The notes under the pieces are model-generated. The model was not told the origin of the DNA. It made no database searches and worked only from the letters and a program-made list of their open reading frames with translations. This document shows, in pieces, positions 26,018-33,581 of a stretch of DNA of 64,000 nt. A program made the position numbers and the translations under genes. Within the stretch, counting starts at the first letter, position 1. Every line of letters starts with the position of its first letter. This stretch comes from Deltaproteobacteria bacterium. GTDB lineage: Bacteria; Desulfobacterota; Desulfobulbia; Desulfobulbales; Desulfurivibrionaceae. The DNA lies in the NCBI GenBank assembly GCA_021802645.1, contig JAJZRO010000003.1:113715-177714 (forward strand), given 5' to 3'.

Positions 26018-26470
26018 ATGATCAACGAGGCGCTGCCCCAGTGGCTCCGGCAGGTGATGCCCTACCTGGCTTTGGGGCATGGGCTGTTCAATCTGCTGGT
26101 CTTCGGGATTTTCGTCCGGCAGGGGTGGCTGGGGCTTGCCATCCGGCGGGCGCGGCGCAGCGGCGCATCATTGCCCTTCACCGCGATCCGGAGTCATCGC
26201 CGGACCGGGCCGGTGGCGGCGCTGCTGGGGGGGGCGGGCTTTCTCGCCGGTGTGCTGCTGGTGTTCCTCGACAAGGGCCACCTGATCGAGTACCCGTTGC
26301 ATCTTGCGGTCGGCAGCGTGATCGTGTCGGCTCTTGTTGCCCTGTATATCATGTCTCGTCGGATCGCCGGGGTTGACTCCCCCTACCGGACACCCCACGC
26401 AGCTCTCGGCCTGGTATTGCTGGGCCTCTATGTGATTCAGGCCGTTTTGGGGCTGGGCATTTTGTTGTGA
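26018..26470 (+). CDS. Four-helix membrane protein, possibly DUF4079/cytochrome b561-like
   Basis: A 150-residue integral membrane protein with four hydrophobic segments. Histidines lie at helix ends (LALGHGLFN, RSHRRTGP, EYPLHLAVG, TPHAALGL), the layout seen in small b-type cytochromes and in the uncharacterised DUF4079 family. Two helix-embedded His pairs could hold haem; this is inference. It follows the cupredoxin gene in what looks like a two-gene operon. Confidence 0.6.
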   Translation: MINEALPQWLRQVMPYLALGHGLFNLLVFGIFVRQGWLGLAIRRARRSGASLPFTAIRSHRRTGPVAALLGGAGFLAGVLLVFLDKGHLIEYPLHLAVGSVIVSALVALYIMSRRIAGVDSPYRTPHAALGLVLLGLYVIQAVLGLGILL

Positions 26471-26533
26471 GGCAAGGGATGGCCGGTCTGCCGGACGGCG
26501 TATGGTCGTCGTCTGTTCGGCCGGTCTTCCCGC

Positions 26534-26562
26534 TTGCCGGATGGGGAATTTTCGGCTAGATA
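26534..26562 (+). promoter_or_regulatory. Candidate promoter of the CheX-like gene
   Basis: TTGCCG (26534-26539) and TAGATA (26557-26562) are 17 bases apart in the 172-base gap before the CheX-like gene. The match is moderate. Confidence 0.35.
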
Positions 26563-26642
26563 TGGTGAGGCGCCGGTGAGGGGAGCGCCGTCATCGCGGC
26601 CCACCGCGGCCGTTATCACAGCCCAACGATAAGGAACCGAAT

Positions 26643-27182
26643 ATGCCGCACGAGCAGGCCGCCACCATCGACATCGTTGCCAGCCTTTTCTGTCAGGCCA
26701 CCAAGAAGACCCTGGACAAAGGCACTGGCAAGAGCATCAAGTACTCGAACACGTTGCAGTCCATTCCCAAGGTGAGCCTGCGGCCGGAGCTGGGCTGCTT
26801 TGTCCAGTTCACCGGGGACTACAACGGCCTTTTGGTGATGAATTTCTCCGCCGAGGCGGCCATGGAACTCTACCGGAGCTACATGCTCACCATGGGGCTG
26901 CCGGAGAGCGAACTGGCCAAGGACTGCACCTCGGCCGAGGTGGTGGACACCATGGGCGAGATGACCAATCAGGTCATGGGCCGTTCGCTGCGCATGGTGG
27001 AGAGCAAGTTCGATCTGGTGGCCGCCATGGGTCAGCCCAAGGCGATCGCCTTGAACAGCGCCATCACCCTCACCCCGGACTCCGAGTTCCAGGACAACCG
27101 CCGCATGGTCTTCAGTTTAGAGACCTACCGGTTCTCCATGGAGCTGGCCATGGAACGCACCGAGTTCATCCCGATGAAGTAG
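26643..27182 (+). CDS. CheX/CheC-like phosphatase-family protein (DUF3334-like)
   Basis: A 179-residue soluble protein whose layout resembles CheX-type phosphatases, with two similar alpha-beta halves. Relevant segments are FVQFTGDYNGLLVMNFSAEAAMELY and SAEVVDTMGEMTNQVMGRSL. The latter contains E-x2-N (EMTN), the catalytic pattern by which CheC/CheX dephosphorylate response regulators. If active it would act on one of the many REC domains here, though no chemotaxis gene is adjacent. It stands alone, followed by a long non-coding stretch. Confidence 0.68.
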   Translation: MPHEQAATIDIVASLFCQATKKTLDKGTGKSIKYSNTLQSIPKVSLRPELGCFVQFTGDYNGLLVMNFSAEAAMELYRSYMLTMGLPESELAKDCTSAEVVDTMGEMTNQVMGRSLRMVESKFDLVAAMGQPKAIALNSAITLTPDSEFQDNRRMVFSLETYRFSMELAMERTEFIPMK

Positions 27183-27381
27183 CCCATTCCTCAATCAAGC
27201 GTCAACTTTGTCGGCTGCACTGCGCGTCTCCTCGCCGTACTCAACTGTACTGTCTCGTCCGTCGTGCTTTCGCCATCCCTGGCTCGCACGACATTAGGCC
27301 GTCCTTGGCCGTCGCTGCTCGCTCGTCAATGGGTCAAGCCCATCCACTGCCTTCGCGTTCCCATCTTGATTGAGGAATGGG
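27183..27381. repeat. 199-bp element with 17-bp terminal inverted repeats
   Basis: CCCATTCCTCAATCAAG (27183-27199) is a perfect inverted copy of 27365-27381. Between them lie further inverted motifs (GTCGTGC/GCACGAC, ATGGG/CCCAT) and no credible gene. The left end begins directly after the stop codon of the CheX-like gene. It may be a MITE-like or REP-like intergenic element. No transposase is present, and a direct-repeat target duplication is not obvious. Confidence 0.65.
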
Positions 27382-27409
27382 GGACCGGGCGTTTTCTTTG
27401 TTTCCCCGA

Positions 27410-27436
27410 GGCCGGCACTGTCCGGCCTTTGTTTTT
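27410..27436 (+). terminator. Rho-independent terminator
   Basis: The stem GGCCGG/CCGGCC with a six-base loop is followed by TTTGTTTTT. It ends transcripts from the CheX-like gene and insulates the mrp promoter. With the repeat element and promoter it accounts for the 378-base gene-free stretch 27183-27560. Confidence 0.8.
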
Positions 27437-27466
27437 GGCCCCTGGCGCCTGCTTCCGGTTTCACCC

Positions 27467-27495
27467 TTTCCAATTGGCCATGGGTGCATTATAGT
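27467..27495 (+). promoter_or_regulatory. Promoter of the mrp gene group
   Basis: TTTCCA (27467-27472), a 17-base spacer and TATAGT (27490-27495) lie about 65 bases before the mrp start. Confidence 0.5.
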
Positions 27496-27560
27496 CTCGC
27501 CAGTTTCCAACCAGAGGCAAACCTTTTCGTTTTTCATATACAGCGTTGGGAGGTTCGATC

Positions 27561-28514
27561 ATGGCACAGTGCGGTTCCAGTTGTGGCAGCAAGAAAACGG
27601 CCTGCGGTTCGGCCGATGCGGCGGTGGCCCAGCAGAATGTCGCCATCGACCAGTCCCTCGGCCGCATCCGTCACAAGATTCTGGTGATGAGCGGCAAGGG
27701 CGGCGTGGGCAAGAGCACGGTTTCGGTCAACGTGGCCATCGGGCTCGCCAAGAAGGGCTATAAGGTCGGGCTCATGGACGTGGACCTCCACGGCCCGGAC
27801 ATCGTCCGCATGCTCAACATGCACGGCCGCATGGAAGGGGAGCTGACCAAGGAGGGCAAGATGCCGCCCATGCAGTACAGCGAGAACCTCAAGGTGATGT
27901 CGCTGGAGAGCATGATGGAGAACCGCGACGAACCGATCATCTGGCGTGGCCCCCTGAAGAATCAGGCGATCCGCCAGTTCATCGCCGATGTCGCCTGGGG
28001 CGACCTCGACTATCTGGTGATCGACGCCCCGCCGGGCACCGGCGACGAGCCGATGACCGTGGCCCACACCATCAAGGACGCCAAGGCCCTGGTGGTCACT
28101 ACTCCGCAGCAGGTGGCCCTGGCCGACGTGCGCAAGTCGATCAACTTCTGCAAGCACGTGAAGATGGCGATCCTGGGGCTGGTCGAGAATATGAGCGGCT
28201 TTATCTGCCCCCACTGCAACAAGACGGTGGAGATCTTCAAGACCGGCGGCGGCGAGCAGCTGGCCAAGGAGTTCGGCCTCAAGTTCCTCGGCCGCATTCC
28301 GGTGGACCCCAAGGTGGTGATGGCCGGCGACGACGGCACTCCCTACCTCTCCTCCGGGGCCGCCAGCCAGACCACCGCGGCCTTCGAGGCGGTGCTCGCC
28401 AACGTGGAGCAGGAACTGCCGGCCAAGGGGCCGATCCCGCTGGCCATGGCCGCGCCCGCTTCCGGCTGTGCCTGCGGCCCCTCTGGCTGCGATCCGAAGA
28501 AGTGCAATTGCTGA
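27561..28514 (+). CDS. Mrp/NBP35-family Fe-S cluster carrier ATPase
   Basis: A 317-residue deviant-Walker ATPase. The P-loop is VMSGKGGVGKSTVSVNVA near residue 47, followed by LMDVDLHGPDIVRML and VIDAPPGTGDEP. Cysteine groups suit Fe-S carriage: an N-terminal CGSSCGSKKTACGS, an internal CPHC motif and a Cys-rich tail (CACGPSGCDPKKCNC). Such proteins transfer 4Fe-4S clusters to apoproteins. GGGAGG seven bases upstream fixes the start. The doubled Cys tails are richer than in E. coli Mrp and common in anaerobes. Confidence 0.92.
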   Translation: MAQCGSSCGSKKTACGSADAAVAQQNVAIDQSLGRIRHKILVMSGKGGVGKSTVSVNVAIGLAKKGYKVGLMDVDLHGPDIVRMLNMHGRMEGELTKEGKMPPMQYSENLKVMSLESMMENRDEPIIWRGPLKNQAIRQFIADVAWGDLDYLVIDAPPGTGDEPMTVAHTIKDAKALVVTTPQQVALADVRKSINFCKHVKMAILGLVENMSGFICPHCNKTVEIFKTGGGEQLAKEFGLKFLGRIPVDPKVVMAGDDGTPYLSSGAASQTTAAFEAVLANVEQELPAKGPIPLAMAAPASGCACGPSGCDPKKCNC

Positions 28515-28545
28515 TTCCGGTTCGCCGCGCAACAAAGGGGGATTC

Positions 28546-29184
28546 ATGCTGATCAAGCAGATGGTGGTGGGCGGCATGGGCGTCTGCTGCTACGTGGTGG
28601 CCTGCGAGGAGACGAAGGAGGCGCTCATCATCGATGCCGGCGGCAACGAGGAAGAGGTGCTCGGCTATTGCCAGCGCCAGGGGCTGACGGTGCGCTACAT
28701 CGTCGGCACCCACGGCCATCCGGACCATGTCTGCGGCAATGCGAAGATCAAGGCGGCCACCGGCGCGAAAATCGTGCTCCATGCCGAGGATGCCGCCTTT
28801 TTCGGCGATCCGCAGGTGCGGGAATATTTCGCCATGCTGGGGTTGCCGGCCTCGCCCCCGCCGGACCAGGTGGTGCGCGACGGCGATACCTTGACCATCG
28901 GCACCGTCCGTCTCAAGGTCATCCACACCCCGGGCCATACCCCGGGTGGCATCTGCCTCTACAGCGCGCCGCATCTCTTTAGCGGCGACACCCTCTTTGC
29001 CGGCGGCGTCGGCCGCACCGATTTTCCCGGCGGCGACACCCGCCAGCTCATGGAATCCATCAAAGAGAAAATCCTGACCCTGCCGCCGGCGACGGTGGTG
29101 TGGCCGGGCCACGGCTACGGCGGCAGCCGTTCCACCGTCGGCGACGAGGCCCGTTCCAATCCTTATCTCACCGGAGGCTGGTAG
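28546..29184 (+). CDS. Metallo-beta-lactamase-fold hydrolase (glyoxalase II-like)
   Basis: A 212-residue MBL-fold protein. The dinuclear metal site is complete: THGHPDHVCGN near residue 60, HTPGHTPGG near 130, FSGDTLFAGGVGR near 150 and WPGHGYGG near 190. The sequence style is that of the glyoxalase II/YcbL group, which cleaves S-acyl-glutathione or similar thioesters. The start at 28546 follows AAGGGGG. It sits between mrp and selB with short gaps. Confidence 0.85.
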   Translation: MLIKQMVVGGMGVCCYVVACEETKEALIIDAGGNEEEVLGYCQRQGLTVRYIVGTHGHPDHVCGNAKIKAATGAKIVLHAEDAAFFGDPQVREYFAMLGLPASPPPDQVVRDGDTLTIGTVRLKVIHTPGHTPGGICLYSAPHLFSGDTLFAGGVGRTDFPGGDTRQLMESIKEKILTLPPATVVWPGHGYGGSRSTVGDEARSNPYLTGGW

Positions 29185-29187
29185 GCG

Positions 29188-31107
29188 ATGCGCGAGGTCG
29201 TGCTTGGGACTGCCGGCCATGTCGATCATGGCAAGACCAGTTTCGTCAGGGCCCTGACCGGCATCGACACCGACCGGCTCAAGGAGGAAAAGGCGCGCGG
29301 CATCACCATCGAGCTCGGCTTTGCCTTTCTCGACCTGCCCTGCGGCCATCGGCTCGGCATCGTCGATGTACCGGGCCACGAGCGCTTCGTGAAAAACATG
29401 GTGGCGGGTGCGGCGGGCATCGACCTGGTCGCCTTCATCGTGGCGGCGGACGAGGGCATCATGCCCCAGACCCGCGAACATTTCGAGATCTGCAAGCTCC
29501 TCGGCGTCAAACGCGGCCTCATCGTCATCACCAAGAAGGACATGGTGGAGCCTGACTGGCTTGCCCTGGTGCAGGACGAGGTGCGCGGTTTCCTTGCCGG
29601 CAGCTTCTTGGCCGAGGCGCCGATGGTGGCGGTTTCGGCGGTGACCGGCGAGGGGCTCGACGAGGCGCGGGCCATCATCGACCAGCTGGTGCGGGAGAGC
29701 GACTTTGCCGAGGCGTACGGGCCGTTCCGGCTGCCGGTGGACCGCGTCTTCACCATGAAGGGTTTCGGTGTGGTGGTGACCGGTTCCTCCATCTCCGGCC
29801 GCATCAAGGTGGGCGAGGAGGTGGTCTTCTACCCCCGCGGCGTGGCCGGCAAGATCCGCGGCATCCAGGTGCATGGCGCCGAGCGGCAGGAGGTGGAGGC
29901 AGGCAACCGCACCGCCATCAACGTGCAGGGGGTGGAGAAAGAGCAGGTAGGCCGCGGCGACGTGCTCGCTTCCCCCGGCTGTCTCCAGCCCGCGCTGCGG
30001 CTCGATGCCGATTTCCTCTACCTCTCCATGAACACCAAACCGCTCAAAAACCGGGCCCGGGTGCGGCTCCACGCCGGCACCGCCGAGATCATGGCCCGGG
30101 TGGTCTTGCTTGACGCGGATGAACTTGCCCCCGGCCAACATGCCGATGTCCAGCTCCTGCTCGAAGAGCCGGTCAGCGTCTGGCCCGGCGACCATTACGT
30201 GATCCGCAGCTATTCGCCGGTGGCCACCATCGGCGGCGGCGTGATCTGGAACTGCTCGCCGCCCCGCCGCCGGCGCTACAAGGAGGTCAATCAGCGCGCC
30301 TTTGTCCTCTACCGTTCCGGCTCCCAGGAGGAGTTGGCGTTGTTCCATCTGGAGGAGGGCGGTCTGGCCGGCCTGCCCATGGCGGAACTGGCGGTGAAGC
30401 TCGGCCTCTTTGGCAAGCGCCTCAAGAAGGTGATCGACCCGCTCCTCACCAACCGTCGGGTCATCATGGTCGATTCCGAGCGGCAGCGCCTCATCGCCGC
30501 CACCGTGCTCGATAATCTCGGCAGCCAGGTGGCAGCGATCCTCAGCGACTTCCACCGCGACAATCCCATGAAGCAGGGGCTGCCGCTGGAAGAATTGCGC
30601 AGCCGATTGCACCGCAACCTGGACCAGCGCCTCTTCCAGTTGCTGCTTGCCGAGCTTACCAAGCGGGGCGTCACCGTGCTCGATACCGCCACCATCCGTC
30701 TCGCCACCCATCAGGTTTCCCTGGCCGCCGACGCCGAGGCCCTGCGAACCGAGATGACCCGGTGCTATCGCGAGGCCGGCCTGGCCGCCCCCACGGTCAA
30801 GGAGGTGCGCGACCGCTTCGCCAGCTATCCCGCCAAACTGGTGCAGGAGGTACAGGAGGTGCTGGTGCGGGAAGGGCAGTTGGTCAAGGTCTCGGAGGAT
30901 TTGTACTTCGACGCCGCGGCCCTGGCCAGCCTGAAGGAAAAGATGATCGCCTTCATCCGGCAGGAAGGGGAGATCGATGCCCCGCGCTTCAAGGACCTCA
31001 CCGGGTTGACCCGTAAGTTCTCCATCCCGCTCCTGGAGTACTTCGACAAGGTTAAGCTCACCATCCGGGTGGGCGACAAGCGCCTCCTGCGCGACCGCAC
31101 CACCTGA
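29188..31107 (+). CDS. selB: Selenocysteine-specific elongation factor SelB
   Basis: A 639-residue translation factor that delivers Sec-tRNA to UGA codons marked by a SECIS hairpin. The GTPase domain has [46 protein letters not shown] and ITKKDM. Domains II-III follow, with [13 protein letters not shown]. Residues about 375-639 form the SelB winged-helix repeats (domain IV). This predicts that the organism makes selenoproteins. selA and selD are not in the window, and I saw no in-frame UGA selenoprotein here. Confidence 0.95.
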   Translation: MREVVLGTAGHVDHGKTSFVRALTGIDTDRLKEEKARGITIELGFAFLDLPCGHRLGIVDVPGHERFVKNMVAGAAGIDLVAFIVAADEGIMPQTREHFEICKLLGVKRGLIVITKKDMVEPDWLALVQDEVRGFLAGSFLAEAPMVAVSAVTGEGLDEARAIIDQLVRESDFAEAYGPFRLPVDRVFTMKGFGVVVTGSSISGRIKVGEEVVFYPRGVAGKIRGIQVHGAERQEVEAGNRTAINVQGVEKEQVGRGDVLASPGCLQPALRLDADFLYLSMNTKPLKNRARVRLHAGTAEIMARVVLLDADELAPGQHADVQLLLEEPVSVWPGDHYVIRSYSPVATIGGGVIWNCSPPRRRRYKEVNQRAFVLYRSGSQEELALFHLEEGGLAGLPMAELAVKLGLFGKRLKKVIDPLLTNRRVIMVDSERQRLIAATVLDNLGSQVAAILSDFHRDNPMKQGLPLEELRSRLHRNLDQRLFQLLLAELTKRGVTVLDTATIRLATHQVSLAADAEALRTEMTRCYREAGLAAPTVKEVRDRFASYPAKLVQEVQEVLVREGQLVKVSEDLYFDAAALASLKEKMIAFIRQEGEIDAPRFKDLTGLTRKFSIPLLEYFDKVKLTIRVGDKRLLRDRTT

Positions 31108-31180
31108 CCGGCCGACCCGGCGAAGGACGGCAGCCATCAGCACCATCAGCGGTAATATCGCGGGGCTCAAAACCGCGCAG

Positions 31181-32791
31181 ATGAAGGCCCTGGAGCGCCT
31201 CACCCGGCGCCGGGTGGAGCCGGACCTCATCGTCAGTCCGGATCTGGCCCGGGAGCTGACCGCGCTCTCGGTGGAACTGAACCGCCAACTCGGCCTTTTG
31301 CTCAACCGGGCGGGCCAAGTGGAGCTGGTGATCGTCGGCGACCACAAGGGCCTCCTCATCCCGGCGCTGACCGGCTTCCGCGCGGCCGGCGGCCGGCTCA
31401 AGGGGCTGCGCTTGGTCCACACCCACCTGGCGGGCGAGGAGATCAGCCAGGACGACCTGATGGACCTCCTCTTCCTGCGCCTCGACCTCATCACCGTCAT
31501 CAAGGCGCAGCCCGACGGCCTGCCGGAGCGCCTCTACAGCGCCCACCTGGTGCCGGAGTCAACGGCCGGCACCCCGTGGACCTTCCTGCCGCCCGTGGTG
31601 CCCTCCCAGCAGCCCCGCACCCTGCGTGCCCAACTGGCTGCCCTGGAGGATGAATTCGCCCGCTCGCGGCCCACGAAAAAGGTGGAGGAGGGCAGGGACC
31701 GCGCCATTCTCGTCAGCGTCACCACCGCGCCCAAGGCCAAGGCGCAGGAGTCCATGGACGAACTGGAGGAACTGGCCCGCTCCGACGACGTGGTGGTGCT
31801 CGACACCGTGATCCAGCGCCGCGACCAGATCAACCCCCGCTTCATCCTCGGCAAGGGCAAACTGGGCGAGATCATGCTCAAAGCGTTGCAGCTCAATGCC
31901 AATCTGCTGGTCTTCGACCAGGAGCTGAATCCCTCGCAGATCCGCTCCATCACCGACCACACCGAGCTCAGGGTCATCGACCGCACCCAACTCATTCTCG
32001 ACATCTTTGCCCGTCGCGCCTTGAGCCGCGAGGGCCGGCTGCAGATCGAGATGGCCCAACTCAAATACCTGATGCCGCGGCTCACCACCCGCGACGACGC
32101 CCTTTCGCGCCTCACCGGCGGCATCGGCGGCCGCGGCCCCGGCGAGACCCGCCTGGAGGTTGATCGCCGCCGCATCAAGGACCGACTCAACAAGCTCGAC
32201 AAGAAGCTCGAGGAGGTGGCGCGCGAGCGCTCCCAGCGCCGAGCCCGGCGCCGCAAGCGCGAATTGCCGGTCCTCTCGCTGGTCGGCTACACCAACGCCG
32301 GCAAGTCGACCTTACTCAACACCCTCACCCGCAGCGAGATCCTGGCCGAGGACAAGCTCTTTGCCACCCTCGACCCCACCAGTCGACGGCTCCGCTTCCC
32401 GCAGGACATGGAGGTGATCATCACCGATACCGTGGGCTTCATCCGCCATCTGCCGGCGGAATTGAAACAGGCCTTCAAGGCGACCTTGGAGGAACTCCAC
32501 GAGGCCGACGTGCTGCTCCATGTGGTGGACCTGAGCAATCCGCGCTTTGGTGACCACATGGCGGTGGTGGAGGGGTTGCTCAAGGAGCTGGAGCTCGATG
32601 CGATCCCGCGGCTTACCGTCTTCAACAAGATCGACCTGGTCGATCCCGCCGTGGTGGCCGAGCAGTTGGCCGGCCACCACGCGGTGGCGCTGAGCGCCCT
32701 CGATGCCGCCACCTTCGGCCCCTTTCTCGACAAGGCGCGAGAACTGGTGCTCAAGGAATGGAATCCGCTGGCCGGGGGCGGCCAGGTCTGA
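31181..32791 (+). CDS. hflX: Ribosome-associated GTPase HflX
   Basis: A GTPase of at least 536 residues that splits stalled 70S ribosomes. It has an extended N-terminal segment, the HflX domain (ILGKGKLGEIMLKALQ, then ELNPSQIRSI), the linker GGIGGRGPGETRLEVDRRRI, and G motifs GYTNAGKSTLLNTL, DTVGFIRHLP and NKIDLVD. 31181 is the first standard ATG. However, the frame upstream still reads like HflX (ISGNIAGLKTAQ), with AAGGA placed eight bases before an ATC at 31136, so the true start may be non-standard. It lies downstream of selB in the same run. Confidence 0.93.
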   Translation: MKALERLTRRRVEPDLIVSPDLARELTALSVELNRQLGLLLNRAGQVELVIVGDHKGLLIPALTGFRAAGGRLKGLRLVHTHLAGEEISQDDLMDLLFLRLDLITVIKAQPDGLPERLYSAHLVPESTAGTPWTFLPPVVPSQQPRTLRAQLAALEDEFARSRPTKKVEEGRDRAILVSVTTAPKAKAQESMDELEELARSDDVVVLDTVIQRRDQINPRFILGKGKLGEIMLKALQLNANLLVFDQELNPSQIRSITDHTELRVIDRTQLILDIFARRALSREGRLQIEMAQLKYLMPRLTTRDDALSRLTGGIGGRGPGETRLEVDRRRIKDRLNKLDKKLEEVARERSQRRARRRKRELPVLSLVGYTNAGKSTLLNTLTRSEILAEDKLFATLDPTSRRLRFPQDMEVIITDTVGFIRHLPAELKQAFKATLEELHEADVLLHVVDLSNPRFGDHMAVVEGLLKELELDAIPRLTVFNKIDLVDPAVVAEQLAGHHAVALSALDAATFGPFLDKARELVLKEWNPLAGGGQV

Positions 32792-32878
32792 CCGCTAGTC
32801 GGTGCGAATACCTCGCCTTAACACGCCGATTTGCTCGCAAAAAAAAGTTTTGCCGGGTATAAGATGAGTTGATCGGAA

Positions 32879-32920
32879 CCAGCGCGTGGGGGCGACCCTG
32901 GCGCGCGGTTTTTTTTCTTT
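32879..32920 (+). terminator. Rho-independent terminator after hflX
   Basis: An imperfect GC-rich hairpin (CC-GCGCG pairing with CGCGC-GG, one bulged base, G-rich loop) is followed by eight T residues at 32909-32916. It ends the mrp-to-hflX run. Confidence 0.7.
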
Positions 32921-32987
32921 TGCGAATCCAGGGCCAGCAGCCGCCACCAGGTGCCTCCTGCGCCGGCGCGGATCAAGACAAGGATAG

Positions 32988-33581
32988 ATGGACGTGGCTC
33001 GTTTCTTTCGTTCAATAGTGTGCGACAGGCGCTGGTTGTTGCCCTTCCTGTTCGTGGCATTCCTCCTGCCGTCGGCGGCGCAGGCAGCCGGGCAGGCCAG
33101 CATCGATGAGGTGATCGTCACCAATTCGAGCCGCGAGGTGCTGCTCTACCTCATGGTACGCCGCGCCTTTACTCCCGAGATGGAAAAGGGTGTGCAGAGC
33201 GGCATCCCGGTGACCTTCACCTTCTATGTCGAGCTCTACCGCCATCGCAGCAACTGGTTCGACCAGAAAGTGGTGGTCCGCACCTTCGAGCACATCCTGA
33301 GCTACGACACCCTGAAGGATGAATACCGCATCGTTTACGGCGAACAAAACGGCAAGACCGTCATCGTCAAGACGCTGGCCCAGGCCAAGGAGTTGATGGC
33401 TCAGGTCAACGGCTTCGCCCTGAGCCCCCTTACCGCCCTGGTGGCGGACGCCGAATATACGCTCAAGATCAAGGCGCGTCTGGCGGAGAAGACCCTGCCG
33501 CTCAATTTCCACTCCATCATCCCTTTTTGGAGCCTGTGGGATTTTGAAACCGACTGGTACACCGTACAGTTCCGCTACTGA
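32988..33581 (+). CDS. DUF4390-type exported protein
   Basis: A 197-residue protein with a signal peptide (about 1-33, LLPSAAQA) and a beta-rich mature part. Its form (SIDEVIVTNSSREVLLYLMVRRAFTPEM near the start, VRTFEHILSYDTLKDEY, FWSLWDFETDWYTVQFRY at the end) matches the DUF4390 family. That family is typically encoded just upstream of NtrY-like kinases, as here. Periplasmic location fits a role as a sensory partner, but that is inference. The next frame overlaps its end by 38 bases. Confidence 0.78.
   Translation: MDVARFFRSIVCDRRWLLPFLFVAFLLPSAAQAAGQASIDEVIVTNSSREVLLYLMVRRAFTPEMEKGVQSGIPVTFTFYVELYRHRSNWFDQKVVVRTFEHILSYDTLKDEYRIVYGEQNGKTVIVKTLAQAKELMAQVNGFALSPLTALVADAEYTLKIKARLAEKTLPLNFHSIIPFWSLWDFETDWYTVQFRY

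Noticed and set aside
28279..31503. Very long open frame (over 1000 codons) on the minus strand opposite mrp, the MBL gene and selB
   Set aside because: It is antisense to well-supported genes, has no domain-like sequence, and results from few stop codons in GC-rich DNA.
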